From contig NZ_JACEGD010000007.1 in the NCBI RefSeq assembly GCF_016031635.1, positions 1 to 64,000 on the forward strand: 64,000 bases of DNA, read 5' to 3'. Both the position numbers and the translations under genes were made by a program. Numbering within the stretch: the first letter of the stretch is position 1; each line of letters opens with the position of its first letter. The stretch comes from Bradyrhizobium diversitatis. Lineage in GTDB: Bacteria > Pseudomonadota > Alphaproteobacteria > Rhizobiales > Xanthobacteraceae. The notes beneath the pieces were generated by a model, which did no database searches, was not told the DNA's origin, and worked only from the letters and a program-made list of their open reading frames with translations. Positions 28,682 through 38,391 of the stretch are shown piece by piece.

Positions 28682-28762
28682 CTAGATGAGCCAGTTCATC
28701 ACAAGCCAGGCTGCGACCAAGACGCAGATGCCAACCGCCAGATAGGGTACCCCAACCACCAT
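28682..28762 (-). CDS. 26-residue single-span membrane peptide
   Basis: The ATG at 28762 has an ideal AAGGAG exactly 6 bases upstream. It encodes VVGVPYLAVGICVLVAAW followed by LVMNWLI and a stop, which is one complete membrane helix. The strong ribosome site and the clean hydrophobic pattern support a real mini-protein. It precedes the small coiled-coil-like gene at 28393 on the same strand. I know no function. It is too short for ordinary gene finders. Confidence 0.6.
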   Translation of the reverse strand: MVVGVPYLAVGICVLVAAWLVMNWLI

Positions 28763-29469
28763 CTGCATCTCCTTGAAAAAGCCACTCGACAACAATTATT
28801 GCCGGTGGCCCTCCGGGTCTAAAATGCGCATCGTGAAACAATGCAGTCCAGGCGGCAGCAATCCTAGACCAAAAGCACGTGGCTTTCTAGTTGTGCTGTT
28901 CAAGAACCTTAACGCAGCGGATGGTGTTTCCGCCAAGAACGGCGCGAGGCGACCGGGAGAGATTTGCACTTCTCTCTGCAACCATGTCTCTCCCATCAAG
29001 AGCTCGTAATGGTATTTTCTCGACCCGATCAGCCAGATCGCGACGCCGCAAGATGCATGGACGTGGATCAACGGCCGGTGAGGCGGTAGTTCGTGAACTG
29101 GATTTCCGAGCCGGTGAGATCTCAAAACGACGAATTGTGTGATTGTACGGGCGCATGGAAGACAATTAGATCATTTGCGCGGCGAGGCATCTCGCATCGC
29201 ACGAGACGGCACAATCGACTGACGGATTGACTGGGGGCGCCGAAGGGGCGCATTTTTGCTTCGAGGATGCAGAGGCGAAGAAGGCATTTGTCTCGGTCTG
29301 CGAAGACTTCGCTGTTTCGTATAGAGATGCTTAACGGTCGCGATCACGTGCAAAACATAGCGAGGAGCCCAAGGTGACGTTGGGCTCTTTCAAGCGCGGT
29401 TCGGATGACTGGAAGGATTCGACTCGAACAGAGACCCGCGTCCAAAAGCCGGCGCGAGCGGCGGTGGCC
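28763..29469. other. Intergenic with one hairpin
   Basis: No gene supported. A perfect 8-bp hairpin, GAGCCCAA - 7 bases - TTGGGCTC, lies at 29365-29387 with a short TTT on the plus strand. It sits 80 bases beyond the end of the minus-strand sulfonate genes and could act as a weak terminator, but on that strand there is no T-run. Confidence 0.4.
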
Positions 29470-30411
29470 TCACAAGCCTGCTCCTTTGGCGATTGCGTCT
29501 GAGAAGGAGCGATCGATGATATCCGAGACATCGAGCTTCCGCTTGATGAGACCCCAACGGAAGTAGAGGTCCATCGTGCTCTGCTCGTCTTTCGTCACAC
29601 TGTCGTCGATCGGCGCAATGCGCACCTTTGCACGCGCGAGCCAATTCAGCGGCACGACGGCGGGGATATTCATCAGCCTGCCCCAGCTCTCGGCATAGCT
29701 GCTGGTATTGTTAAGCGACCAGGCCCTTGCAGCTGCGAGCCGACGAATGAAGTCGGTCAATTCGAGTCGTCTATCACGAATGGAACTCGCAGTTGCGACT
29801 TGGAAGCCGAGACCTGGTGTCAATCCTTCCGCGGTGATCACACGGCGCGATTTGAATAGGACTTCCTCCTGGCTGACATAAGGTTCCCATGTCGACCAAG
29901 CATCTACAGACCCCTGGCTGTAGGCGATCTTGGCATCGGACGGCGAAAGAAACATAATCTGCACGTCATCCGCCTTCCAGCCCATCTTCTCGAGCGCGGC
30001 CAGAATCAGTTGATGGCCGATTGAGCCGCGGCCGGTTGCGATTTTCTTTCCGCGCAGACCATCAAAGCTCTTGATGGGAGATTTTTCGGGCACAAGAATC
30101 GCAAGACCCTCCCCGGTTTGTCTGATCGCCGCAATCGCCTTTACCGGTGCGCCGGCGGCCGCCGCGAAAGTGAAGGGCGCATCTCCTACAAGCCCTGTCT
30201 CGATTGCGCCGGCGCTGAGCGCCTCCAGCAGTGGCGCTGCAGCTGCGAATTCCTTCCACTCGATCCTATAGGGCACGTCCTTCAGGACGCCTGCCGCTTC
30301 CATCACAGCCTGCGCATTCCCCTTCTGGTCGCCGACGCGCAGGATGGCTTGCGCTTGTCCGGCCTCAATACCAAGGAGCAGCAGCGCGCCGGCCAGCATT
30401 AGCCTGATCAT
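29470..30411 (-). CDS. Aliphatic sulfonate ABC transporter substrate-binding protein (SsuA-like, third copy)
   Basis: A 313-residue periplasmic binding protein with a signal peptide (RLMLAGALLLLGIEAGQAQA). It matches SsuA/TauA-type proteins: LRVGDQKGNAQAVMEAAG, EWKEFAAAAPLLEALSAGAI, GLVGDAPFTFAAAAGAPVKA and GRGSIGHQLILAALEKMGW. Its ATG overlaps the stop of the flavin monooxygenase gene (ATGA). No permease or ATPase gene of its own is adjacent, so it probably uses the SsuBC pair at 33.2-34.9 kb. It likely binds a sulfonate different from that bound by the other two copies. Confidence 0.85.
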   Translation of the reverse strand: MIRLMLAGALLLLGIEAGQAQAILRVGDQKGNAQAVMEAAGVLKDVPYRIEWKEFAAAAPLLEALSAGAIETGLVGDAPFTFAAAAGAPVKAIAAIRQTGEGLAILVPEKSPIKSFDGLRGKKIATGRGSIGHQLILAALEKMGWKADDVQIMFLSPSDAKIAYSQGSVDAWSTWEPYVSQEEVLFKSRRVITAEGLTPGLGFQVATASSIRDRRLELTDFIRRLAAARAWSLNNTSSYAESWGRLMNIPAVVPLNWLARAKVRIAPIDDSVTKDEQSTMDLYFRWGLIKRKLDVSDIIDRSFSDAIAKGAGL

Positions 30412-31508
30412 TCCGCAGCCTCCCCTCGCGTGAGCTGCCGCTTGGAGATGAGTTCGCGGGTCAGCGGAATCAGTTCGCGGCCATATTCGATTGCGTCGAT
30501 CAGGGGATCGAAGCCGCGGATCAGAAAATGAGTGATGCCGAGGTCGTAATAATCGCCGAAGACCTCCGCGACCTGCTCTGGCGTGCCGACCAGCGCCGTG
30601 CTGTTGCTGTTGGCCCCTGTGAGTTGTGCGATCTCGGTCCACAAGCGCTTGTCGATCCGGCTGCCCTGATCGGCCAGCGACAGCAGACGCCGTGCGCCGG
30701 CCGTGGCGTGGCCGTCGGCTGGCTTGCTGTAGCCGGTCTTGTCCTGCAGCGCGGTGGCGCGCGCCAAAATCGCCTCCGCTTTTTCCCAGGCCTGCTGTTC
30801 CGTCGGCGCGATGATCGCCCGCACCGACAGGCTGAAACGCGGGGTCGCGCGCCCTTGCCTCAGCGCGGCATTGTGAACGCGCGATGTGACATCGCGCACC
30901 TGGGCGTAGGACTCGCCCCAGAGCGCAAAGGTGTCCGCATGCTTGCCGGCTACATCGATCGCGGCATCCGAGGCGCCGCCGAAATAAATGCGGATTCCGT
31001 CTGGACGATACGGCCTGACCTGCGAGAAGCCGTTCTCGACCTGGTAGTATTTGCCTTTGTACGTGAACGGCTTGTCGCTGGTCCATTCCAACCGCACGAC
31101 GTCGAGGAATTCGGATGTACGAGCGTAGCGTTCGTTCTTGTCATCGAGCGTATTGCCGTCTTGGCGCAGCTCCGTCGCATTGCCGCCGGTGATCACGTGC
31201 AGTGCGACGCGGCCGCGCGAAAACTGGTCGAGGGCTGCAAACTGCCGCGCCAGCAGGGTCGGCGCGGTGAAGCCCGGACGTTGCGCGATCAGCACATTGA
31301 GCCGCTCGGTGACGCCCAGCACATGCTGGGCGACCTGCAGGCTGTCGGGCGTGGTCGAGTGAAACGCCAGGAGTGCACGATCGAAGCCGGCGTTCTCGTG
31401 CGCTTTCGCCGCCGCTTCGATATGGGTCCGGTTCAGGACCGGCCCGTCGCGGACAATGGTTTCCGATGAATTGTTGTTACCGATATAGCCGATGAACTCG
31501 ATTGGCAT
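30408..31508 (-). CDS. LLM-class flavin-dependent monooxygenase, SsuD-like
   Basis: A 366-residue TIM-barrel flavin monooxygenase of the SsuD/alkanesulfonate branch. Landmarks are AHENAGFDRALLAFHSTTPD, RPGFTAPTLLARQFAALDQF, SRGRVALHVITGGNATELRQ and YFGGASDAAIDVAGKHADTF. It would release sulfite from an organosulfonate using FMNH2 supplied by the flavin reductase at 32651. It differs clearly from the second SsuD at 34910, suggesting a different substrate range. It is coupled to the downstream binding-protein gene. Confidence 0.88.
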   Translation of the reverse strand: MPIEFIGYIGNNNSSETIVRDGPVLNRTHIEAAAKAHENAGFDRALLAFHSTTPDSLQVAQHVLGVTERLNVLIAQRPGFTAPTLLARQFAALDQFSRGRVALHVITGGNATELRQDGNTLDDKNERYARTSEFLDVVRLEWTSDKPFTYKGKYYQVENGFSQVRPYRPDGIRIYFGGASDAAIDVAGKHADTFALWGESYAQVRDVTSRVHNAALRQGRATPRFSLSVRAIIAPTEQQAWEKAEAILARATALQDKTGYSKPADGHATAGARRLLSLADQGSRIDKRLWTEIAQLTGANSNSTALVGTPEQVAEVFGDYYDLGITHFLIRGFDPLIDAIEYGRELIPLTRELISKRQLTRGEAAE

Positions 31509-31536
31509 GTTTGTCTCCTTAGCTTGTTCCAGAAGC

Positions 31537-31890
31537 TCAAAACCCCAGCGAGGCGCGGCCTAGGATGAGGCGCGTCGAATCATCCTGGGGCGTGTGCACG
31601 CGGCCGCACAGAACGTCGCGATGGTGCCGCTCGCGGGTTGGCGCGGGAGAGTCCGTGATTGCCCGACAGCGAGAGCGCATCACCGACCACGGACACCGCA
31701 TTGTTGGTGACGGTGAACTTGATGGCATTTGACTCGGCCGGTGACAGCGCGATCCCGTCATCAAAGTCGCCGCCAAAGCCGTCGATAAGGCGTGCATTCA
31801 CCGCGAGCCGCACCTCGATGCCGGCGAAGATCTCCTGGGCTCGCGGCAAGGTCGCCACTGGCGCCCCGCGCGTCTCTACGTTTCTCATGG
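31537..31890 (-). pseudogene. Acyl-CoA-dehydrogenase-like C-terminal remnant
   Basis: The minus strand reads ATLPRAQEIFAGIEVRLAVN and KFTVTNNAVSVVGDALSLSG followed by NHGLSRANP. After a frame change near 31635 it continues ERHHRDVLCGRVHTPQDD and ends LGRASLGF at a stop. This is the C-terminal end of an acyl-CoA-dehydrogenase fold protein, the group that includes SfnB and DszC-like sulfur-metabolism enzymes. Everything upstream of this block is missing. Its position in the sulfonate cluster suggests that it once took part in organosulfur use. Confidence 0.75.
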
Positions 31891-32190
31891 GTATCGGATC
31901 CTGCCGCTGGACGCAGCTTCGCCGTTTGCGCAAGCGCCCGGCGCTGCGCATGTTCCGTGCGGAGCTGCGTTGGGAGAAAGACTTTCCCGGGGCGACCACT
32001 CGCCTCGAGATTGCGAGACGGAAAGGATGCGGCGTGTTTCGCGTATCGTCAATGAAATGGAATTTCGAATGTGTGGAGCGGCAAGGTCATTCTCTCTCTT
32101 CCTCGTGCCGACAAACGACGAAACGATTTTCATGTTCGCGGATCGCTCCGATCACTTCCCGGTCGCTCACCTCAGACCTCAAGGAAATTG

Positions 32191-32382
32191 TCAGCCTTGG
32201 GGACGAGGCCGTTCGGAGAGCAACGCGCGTGCAGCGCGCTCCGCATCACGCGGCGAACGGAACTCACGCCCTTCCAGGCTGTCGAACAAATGCTCGGAGG
32301 AGAAGAAGCGAAAGCATCGCTTGTCCTTTTTGATGATGCCGGCAGTACGGTCGTTGATTTCGATGATGTAGGCTTCAGTCAT
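32191..32382 (-). CDS. Conserved small hypothetical protein
   Basis: A 63-residue protein starting MTEAYIIEINDRTAGIIKKD and containing FRFFSSEHLFDSLEGREF. It resembles a short protein family that I recall as common in Bradyrhizobium, with a conserved FRFFSSE...FDSLEG core. No signal peptide or membrane segment. It stands alone on the minus strand between the acyl-CoA dehydrogenase remnant and the flavin reductase. Function unknown. Confidence 0.65.
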   Translation of the reverse strand: MTEAYIIEINDRTAGIIKKDKRCFRFFSSEHLFDSLEGREFRSPRDAERAARALLSERPRPQG

Positions 32383-32650
32383 GACTGGCCGCTCGCCGCA
32401 CTTCGGCGTTCTTCGGATACCCTATCTTCTACTTAGGAAGGCTCAGCAGCAACAACAGCCGCCGGTGGCGACAGATATGCGGCACTGCACTATAGATTGG
32501 CGTACGCCGCCTTCGCTTCTCTGCGAGACCAGTTTCACGCGTCCACCCAACTTCGGTGCCTTGCTATGAGCCAACGGCCACCAAGAATTTGTCTAAGGCG
32601 CGGCAAGTCGATTCTTGAAGAGTGCAGGCATGCGCCGATTTGCCTTAGTC

Positions 32651-33232
32651 TTAGGGAAGGGAACGCCTTGGCGAGGACATGCTGACCTGAGCCATTCTTG
32701 CCGCATCCTCTTCGTGATCAATCGCGACGTACTGGCCGTGCCAATAAGCGAGTGCCGCGTTGCGTGCCGCCCTTCGGATCTCGCGCACGCGACCGATGAC
32801 AATGCCGTGCGAATGGCGCTCGACGATCTCCTCGACCTCGCAATCGAGCGCGGCGAGTGCATCGACGAGCAAGGGAGCGCCCGACAAGCTTGAGCTCCAA
32901 TCGGAACCGGCAAAGCGGGCGGCGCCCTTCAGCCCGCCCTTGCCGGCAAAGCGCTCGGCAATGTCAAGCTGATCGGCATTGAGGACGTTCACGCAGAAGA
33001 TGCCGAGGCGCTGGATGAGCGGAAACGAGGAGGCGTCGCGATTGATACTGACGATCAGCGTCGGCGGATCGACCGAGAGCGACGTCACCGAGGTCACCGT
33101 CATGCCGGTTATGTCCCTGCCCCGCCCGGCCGTGACGACGCTGATGCCGCCGGCGAGATGGCGCATGGCGCCACGAAAATCTGCGGCGGGAACGGCGGGA
33201 TCCATGACGAGAGGACGGGGAAGCGCATTCAT
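32651..33232 (-). CDS. Flavin reductase family protein
   Basis: A 193-residue flavin reductase-like (split-barrel FMN-binding) protein: RHLAGGISVVTAGRGRDITG, MTVTSVTSLSVDPPTLIVSI, NRDASSFPLIQ and the late HGIVIGRVREI. It supplies reduced FMN to a partner monooxygenase. It lies 30 bases beyond ssuB on the same strand and is the only flavin reductase in the cluster, so it probably serves both SsuD-like enzymes. It belongs to the HpaC/NTA-monooxygenase-component-B type, not to the SsuE flavodoxin type. Confidence 0.88.
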   Translation of the reverse strand: MNALPRPLVMDPAVPAADFRGAMRHLAGGISVVTAGRGRDITGMTVTSVTSLSVDPPTLIVSINRDASSFPLIQRLGIFCVNVLNADQLDIAERFAGKGGLKGAARFAGSDWSSSLSGAPLLVDALAALDCEVEEIVERHSHGIVIGRVREIRRAARNAALAYWHGQYVAIDHEEDAARMAQVSMSSPRRSLP

Positions 33233-33262
33233 GGCGGACTCGCTCGGTTTGGCCTGTCGTAT

Positions 33263-34099
33263 CTAGATTCGCTCATCGCCCGAGAGAAGGGCGCGCAGGA
33301 TCGAACCTTCGAGATCGGCAAGGTCCACCGATCGGCGCTCGCGCGGCCGTGGTACGTTGACGGTCACGTCCTGCGCGATCCGGCCGTCCTCGATCACAAG
33401 CACGCGATCGGCCAGCGTGACGGCCTCCGACACATCATGGGTCACCAGGATCGCGGTAAAGCCCTGGTCGCGCCAGACCCGCTCCAGGAGCCGTTGCATC
33501 GAAATGCGGGTCAGCGCGTCCAGCGCGCCGAGCGGCTCGTCGAAGGCGAGCACGCGCGGACGGGAGACCAGCGCGCGGGCGAGCGCCACGCGCTGTTTCT
33601 GGCCGCCCGACAGCACCGAGGGCCACTGGTCGCGCTTGTTGACGAGCCCGACCTCGGTGAGCGCCTTCTCTGCGCGCAACTGCGCGTCATCGGATGCACG
33701 ATCGCGGCCGAGACCGACCTCGACATTGGACAGCACCCGCGCCCAGGGCAACAGCCGCGGCTCCTGGAACATCACGCGGATATCTTCTGCCTGGACCTCG
33801 TCACCAAAACTGATGCTGCCGGCGTCGATCTTTTCCAGGCCGGCAATGAGGCGCAGCAGCGTGCTCTTGCCGCACCCGCTCTTGCCCACGATCGCGACGA
33901 ACTGGCCGGCCGGAATGTGCAGATCAATACCGCGCAGCACCTCGTTGTCGCCGAAGGACTTTCGCAGGCCCCGGATGTTGAGCGACAGGCCACTCACATG
34001 GAGCGGCCGCTCCTCACGCGCCACACGGGCGTGAGGTGCAGAATTGGCGCGGCTGGCGAGTTCGGTCTCGGGAACGGACGTACGAAGCGCTGTCTGCAT
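33263..34099 (-). CDS. ssuB: Aliphatic sulfonate ABC transporter ATP-binding protein
   Basis: A 278-residue ABC ATPase. Walker A is [14 protein letters not shown], the signature is [15 protein letters not shown], Walker B is [14 protein letters not shown], and the H-loop is VTHDVSEAV. The Q-loop [20 protein letters not shown] is typical of the SsuB/TauB branch. I use the ATG at 34099 (GAGAGTGAC upstream), giving MQTALRTS. It follows ssuC after 7 bases. Location: cytoplasmic face of the importer. Confidence 0.92.
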   Translation of the reverse strand: MQTALRTSVPETELASRANSAPHARVAREERPLHVSGLSLNIRGLRKSFGDNEVLRGIDLHIPAGQFVAIVGKSGCGKSTLLRLIAGLEKIDAGSISFGDEVQAEDIRVMFQEPRLLPWARVLSNVEVGLGRDRASDDAQLRAEKALTEVGLVNKRDQWPSVLSGGQKQRVALARALVSRPRVLAFDEPLGALDALTRISMQRLLERVWRDQGFTAILVTHDVSEAVTLADRVLVIEDGRIAQDVTVNVPRPRERRSVDLADLEGSILRALLSGDERI

Positions 34100-34106
34100 G
34101 TCACTC

Positions 34107-34913
34107 TCAACGTTTCTGGAAGGCGGGGTGCCAGGACAGCGTCGCCCGCTCCAGCACACGGGAGGCGCTGTCGGCGATCTTGCCGAGCAGCGCGTAGATC
34201 AGGATCGAGAGCACGACGACGTCGATCAGCATGAATTCGCGCGCCTGCATCGCCATGTAGCCAAGGCCCGACGACGCCGCGATGGTCTCGGCGACAATCA
34301 GCGTCAGCCACATGATTCCGAGCGCGAAGCGGATGCCGACGAAGATCGACGGCAGCGCGCCCGGGAAGATCACGCGGCGGAACAGTTCGCCGTCACGCAT
34401 GCCGTAGATGCGGCCCATTTCGATCAGCTGCGGATCGACGGTGCGGATGCCGTGCAGCGTGTTGAGGTAGATCGGGAAGAACACGCCGAGCGCCACCAGA
34501 AACAGCTTTGCGCTCTCGTCAATGCCGAACCACAATATGACCAGCGGGATCAGCGCCAGATGCGGCACGTTGCGCACCATCTGCAGCGTGGTGTCGGTGA
34601 GTTTTGCCGAAAGCTGTGACAGGCCGTTGGCAAGCCCGAAGGCGAAGCCGATGCTGCCGCCGATCAAGAAGCCGATCGAGGCGCGCCAGAACGAGACCCA
34701 GATGTTGCGAACGAGCTCGCCGGACAGCAGCAGCTTCCAGCCCGCCAGCGCGACATCGCTCGGCGCCGGTAGCACGCGCGCCGGGACGAAGCCGGTGATG
34801 CTCGCCACCTGCCAGATCGCGATGATGCCGAGCGGGACGATCCACTGGACCAGGCCGTCGACGCGGGGCAGGCGGAAGTTGCGCGGGAGAGAGACGCTGT
34901 CGATGAGGCTCAT
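34107..34913 (-). CDS. ssuC: Aliphatic sulfonate ABC transporter permease
   Basis: A 268-residue inner-membrane protein with about six membrane segments (for example [20 protein letters not shown]). The EAA loop region is [20 protein letters not shown] followed by [20 protein letters not shown], as in SsuC. Its ATG overlaps the ssuD stop (ATGA). It forms the membrane channel with SsuB. Confidence 0.92.
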   Translation of the reverse strand: MSLIDSVSLPRNFRLPRVDGLVQWIVPLGIIAIWQVASITGFVPARVLPAPSDVALAGWKLLLSGELVRNIWVSFWRASIGFLIGGSIGFAFGLANGLSQLSAKLTDTTLQMVRNVPHLALIPLVILWFGIDESAKLFLVALGVFFPIYLNTLHGIRTVDPQLIEMGRIYGMRDGELFRRVIFPGALPSIFVGIRFALGIMWLTLIVAETIAASSGLGYMAMQAREFMLIDVVVLSILIYALLGKIADSASRVLERATLSWHPAFQKR

Positions 34914-36088
34914 GATTGCGACACCCGATGCTGCGGACGGTAGTCGCTGCCGACCGTCTCGCCGAAAGGACCGCCGTTGAAGTGCAGCTTGGTCACGTTG
35001 CTCGGCTGCTGCAGCGAGAGCAGCGGGAAGACCAGCTCTGCGAAACGATAGGCTTCCTCCAGATGCGGGTAGCCCGACATGATGAAGGTATCGATGCCGA
35101 TGTCCTGATATTCCCTAATACGCGCGGCGACGGTCTGTGGATCGCCGACCAGCGCCGTGCCGGCACCGCCGCGCACCAGGCCGACACCGGCCCACAGATT
35201 CGGCGCGATCTCGAGCTTGTCGCGCTTGCCGCCATGGAGCTGCGCCATGCGCTGCTGGCCGACCGAGTCCATCCGGGCAAAGTTCCTCTGCGCGGTGGCA
35301 ATCGTGTCGTCGCTGACATGCTTGATCAGCTCGCCCGCGGCACGCCAGGCTTCTTCGTTGGTTTCTCGGACGATCACGTGAAGCCGGATGCCGAAGGAGA
35401 GCTTTCGGCCACGCGCGGCGGCGATGTCCCTCACCTTCTCAACCTTCTCGGCGACCAGCGCCGGCGGCTCGCCCCAGGTGAGATATTTGTCGACGGCGTC
35501 AACCGCGACATTGATGCCCGCATCCGAGGAGCCGCCGAAATAAAGCGGCGGCCGCGGCGACTGCACGGGGTGGAACAGCAGCTTGCCGTCCTCGACGTGG
35601 ATGTGCTTGCCCTCGACATTGACGGTCCTGCCCGCCAGCAAATCGCTATAGACGTTGAGGAACTCGCGCGTGACCTCGTAGCGCTCGTCATGGCCGAGGA
35701 AGATGCCGTCGCCCTTGTTCTCGACGGGATCGCCGCCGGTGACGACGTTGACGAGAAGCCGGCCGTTGGTGACGCGATCGAGCGTCGCGGTCATGCGCGC
35801 CGCCACGGTCGGCGATTGCAAGCCGGGACGGACCGCCACGAGATAGCGCAGCCGCTCCGTGAACGGCGCGACCGAGGAGGCGACGACCCAGGAATCCTCG
35901 CAGCTCCGTCCCGTCGGCAACAGCACGCCGAAATAGCCGAGCTGATCGGCCGCCTGCGCGATCTGGCGCAGATAGTTGAAATTGACCTCGCGGCCGCCGA
36001 TGCCGGTGCCGAGATAGCGGCCGTCGCCGTGGGTCGGCAGAAACCAGAGGATGTTGGCGTTGCTTTTCGTACTCATGACCTTGCTCAT
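34910..36088 (-). CDS. ssuD: FMNH2-dependent alkanesulfonate monooxygenase
   Basis: A 392-residue SsuD with strong landmarks: [88 protein letters not shown] and [20 protein letters not shown]. It cleaves alkanesulfonates to sulfite and aldehyde. The start at 36088 overlaps the ssuA stop (ATGA); GGAGG and AGGA lie just upstream. An internal ATG four codons on is an alternative. It is central in the ssuA-ssuD-ssuC-ssuB operon. Confidence 0.95.
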   Translation of the reverse strand: MSKVMSTKSNANILWFLPTHGDGRYLGTGIGGREVNFNYLRQIAQAADQLGYFGVLLPTGRSCEDSWVVASSVAPFTERLRYLVAVRPGLQSPTVAARMTATLDRVTNGRLLVNVVTGGDPVENKGDGIFLGHDERYEVTREFLNVYSDLLAGRTVNVEGKHIHVEDGKLLFHPVQSPRPPLYFGGSSDAGINVAVDAVDKYLTWGEPPALVAEKVEKVRDIAAARGRKLSFGIRLHVIVRETNEEAWRAAGELIKHVSDDTIATAQRNFARMDSVGQQRMAQLHGGKRDKLEIAPNLWAGVGLVRGGAGTALVGDPQTVAARIREYQDIGIDTFIMSGYPHLEEAYRFAELVFPLLSLQQPSNVTKLHFNGGPFGETVGSDYRPQHRVSQS

Positions 36089-37038
36089 GTTCCTGGCCTC
36101 CGCACCACGTCGGAAATCTTGATGAATTGGGGGATCAGCTTGAGCGCGAGGAACGCGTCGGCAACCTGCTGCTGATCGGCGATCACGGCATCGGTCAGCG
36201 ACTTGATGCCGTAGGCCTGCCGCTTCAGTGCCACCTCGACCACCGGGACCGACAGTCCGATCGCCGGCGCCAGTTGCTCGGCCACTGCATCGATGTCGCC
36301 CTTGGCCCAATCGTCCACTGTGCTGAGCTCGGCGAGCACGGCGTCGACGATCTCAGGGTTGGCGTCGAGGAATGTCTTCGAGGAGAAATAGAACTGGTAG
36401 TTCGCGACGATGTCGGTGCCGTCAGCGAGTGTGCGTGCACCGGTTGCCGCTTCGGCCGCGGCCTGGAATGGATCCCAGATCACCCAGGCACCGACCGCGC
36501 CGCGCTCGAAGGCGGCGCGCGCATCGGCCGGTGCCAGGAACACCGGTTCAACTTCCGAATATTTGACGCCCGCTTTCTCCAGCGCCTTGAGCAGGAGGTA
36601 GTGAACGTTGGAGCCTTTGTTGAGCGCGACCTTCTTGCCCTTAAGATCAGCAACCGATTTCAGAGGACTTTCCTTCGGCACCAGGATCGCCTCGCCCTTC
36701 GGCGCCGGCGGCTCGTAGGCGACGTACTGGATCGGCGCGCCGGCGGCCTGCGCGAAGATCGGCGGGGCTTCACCGGTGTTGCCGAAATCGATCGCGCCGA
36801 CATTGAGCGCTTCGAGCAGCGGCGGGCCGGACGGAAATTCGGTCCATACCACCCTGTAGCCGTTGGCGGCGAGCTTCGGCTCCAGCGTGCCCTTGCTCTT
36901 CAGCAGCACCAGCTTGCCGTATTTCTGGTAGCCGATGCGGACCACCTTGTCCTGACCGTAGGAGGTACCGACCGCGGCGGCGACGATGCCGATCGAGAGC
37001 ACGATGGCCGCGATCAGACGCTGAATGATGCACCTCAT
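36085..37038 (-). CDS. ssuA: Sulfonate ABC transporter substrate-binding protein (SsuA)
   Basis: A 317-residue periplasmic protein with a signal peptide ([20 protein letters not shown]). SsuA landmarks: [60 protein letters not shown] and [21 protein letters not shown] start at the ATG at 37038, 12 codons inside the longest frame, because the signal peptide begins there. It is directly coupled to ssuD, so it is the cognate binding protein of this operon. Confidence 0.92.
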   Translation of the reverse strand: MRCIIQRLIAAIVLSIGIVAAAVGTSYGQDKVVRIGYQKYGKLVLLKSKGTLEPKLAANGYRVVWTEFPSGPPLLEALNVGAIDFGNTGEAPPIFAQAAGAPIQYVAYEPPAPKGEAILVPKESPLKSVADLKGKKVALNKGSNVHYLLLKALEKAGVKYSEVEPVFLAPADARAAFERGAVGAWVIWDPFQAAAEAATGARTLADGTDIVANYQFYFSSKTFLDANPEIVDAVLAELSTVDDWAKGDIDAVAEQLAPAIGLSVPVVEVALKRQAYGIKSLTDAVIADQQQVADAFLALKLIPQFIKISDVVRRPGT

Positions 37039-37077
37039 GTTCAAACCTTTTGAAATGGGGAGACTGGTTGGCACGAT

Positions 37078-38028
37078 TCACGCTGCCGAGTTGCGCCAGA
37101 TGATGTCGCGGATGACGATCGGCTTCGGAATCAGGCCGAGCTTGAAGAAGCGATCGGCGACGCCCTGCTGGGTCGCGACGATGTCGTCGGTGACGGGGCC
37201 GATCACGAAATTCGCGCGATCGGCCGCCACAGTCTGGATGTCCAGCGGGACGCCGGTGATCGCGGCCAGCGACCTGGCAACCTCGTTGCGGTGCTGCTCG
37301 GCCCATTGACCGGTCGCAGTGGTCACGTCGACGATCTGTTGCAGGATCGCGCCATGGTTCTTCGCGAACTCGCGGTTGGCGATGTAGAAGGAGTTGGTCC
37401 TGGTGACCTCGCGCGCATTGATCAGGATGCGGCCGTTCTGCCGGGTCTCGCCGATCGCGAAATAAGGATCCCAGATCGCCCAGGCCTCGATGCTGCCATT
37501 GGCAAAGGCGGGACCGGCATCCGGCGGCGTCAGATAGACCGGGTTGATGTCTGCGTAGGTCAGGGCCGCCTTCTCCAGCGTCTGTACCACGACATTGTGG
37601 GCGCTGGAGCCCTTGGTGAAGCCGACGCGCTTACCCTTCAGGTCGGCAATGGAGCGGATCGGCGAGTCCTTGCGCACCAGAATGCCCTGCCCGTTGGTGA
37701 TGGGCTGGCCCGCGGCATAGACGATCGCCGCGCCCGCGGCCTGGGCAAACACCGGCGGGGAATCGCCGACCGCGCCGTAATCGACGCTGCCAACATTCAT
37801 CGCCTCCATCATCGGGGGCCCCGAGGAGAATTCGACCCATTTCACGTCGATGCCTTGCGCGGCGAAATGTTTTTCCAGAGTCGCCCGCTGGCGCGTGATC
37901 ACCAGCACGCCGGTCTTCTGGTAACCGATACGAATTTCCTTCACCGCGCCTTGCGCATTCCCGCGCGAGGCGAACGCGGCGGCGGCCGCCGTTCCAACGG
38001 AGAGTTTGAGAAAGTCCCTACGTTGCAT
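37078..38028 (-). CDS. Sulfonate ABC transporter substrate-binding protein, second SsuA-like copy
   Basis: A 316-residue SsuA paralogue with a twin-arginine leader (MQRRDFLKLSVGTAAAAAFA). The mature part has RIGYQKTGVLVITRQRATLE, WVEFSSGPPMMEAMNVGSVD, YGAVGDSPPVFAQAAGAAIV and GFTKGSSAHNVVVQTLEKAA. It is the first gene of the operon, 39 bases before ssuA. Two adjacent SsuA-type genes using different export routes (Tat here, Sec for the next) suggest different ligands. GGAG lies upstream of the ATG. Confidence 0.9.
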   Translation of the reverse strand: MQRRDFLKLSVGTAAAAAFASRGNAQGAVKEIRIGYQKTGVLVITRQRATLEKHFAAQGIDVKWVEFSSGPPMMEAMNVGSVDYGAVGDSPPVFAQAAGAAIVYAAGQPITNGQGILVRKDSPIRSIADLKGKRVGFTKGSSAHNVVVQTLEKAALTYADINPVYLTPPDAGPAFANGSIEAWAIWDPYFAIGETRQNGRILINAREVTRTNSFYIANREFAKNHGAILQQIVDVTTATGQWAEQHRNEVARSLAAITGVPLDIQTVAADRANFVIGPVTDDIVATQQGVADRFFKLGLIPKPIVIRDIIWRNSAA

Positions 38029-38055
38029 TCCACACTCCCGGCCGCGAGCGGCCGT

Positions 38056-38079
38056 CATCATTCACGCTCGGGAATGATG
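38056..38079. promoter_or_regulatory. Inverted repeat upstream of the ssu operon
   Basis: A perfect 8-bp inverted repeat, CATCATTC - 8 bases - GAATGATG, lies 28-51 bases upstream of the first ssu gene. It could be an operator or an RNA hairpin in the leader. No T-run follows it on the minus strand, so it is not a standard terminator. Confidence 0.45.
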
Positions 38080-38287
38080 GTGCGGGTCAGCGGAGGTGTC
38101 GAGACGTGCGGGAAAATAGCGATGCAGACACTGCGTTCGCAGTGATCGGCATGATTAATCTTTCAACCCGCGGAGCGAATACAGGCGGAATTTTTCTGCA
38201 CGCGGATGTGAAGACCACGTGCATTCAGTCTCAGACACGTGACGGGAAGACAAAACGCGAAAACAACCCCATGCACAGTAGCCGGCA

Positions 38288-38360
38288 CGTGCAAAACAAC
38301 AGTTTGCGAATTATCCGAAATAGATTTGACACGTCGGGCAAAACAGGGGGTGGCATGATG
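38288..38360 (+). repeat. Dispersed-repeat-like AT-richer segment
   Basis: The stretch GCGAATTATCCGAAATAGAT followed by TTGACACGTCGGGCAAAACA resembles a non-coding sequence that I recall as recurring in Bradyrhizobium genomes, often with the TTTGACACGTCGGGCAAA core. GCAAAACA occurs twice inside it. It lies between the ssu promoter and a P450 pseudogene. The repeat status rests on memory, not on a comparison. Confidence 0.35.
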
Positions 38361-38391
38361 ACGGCATTCGGAATCGACCTCCCGTGCCGGG

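Noticed and set aside
29365..29387. Strong terminator for the sulfonate genes
   Set aside because: The hairpin is perfect, but it is not followed by a T-run on the minus strand, so it is noted only as a hairpin.
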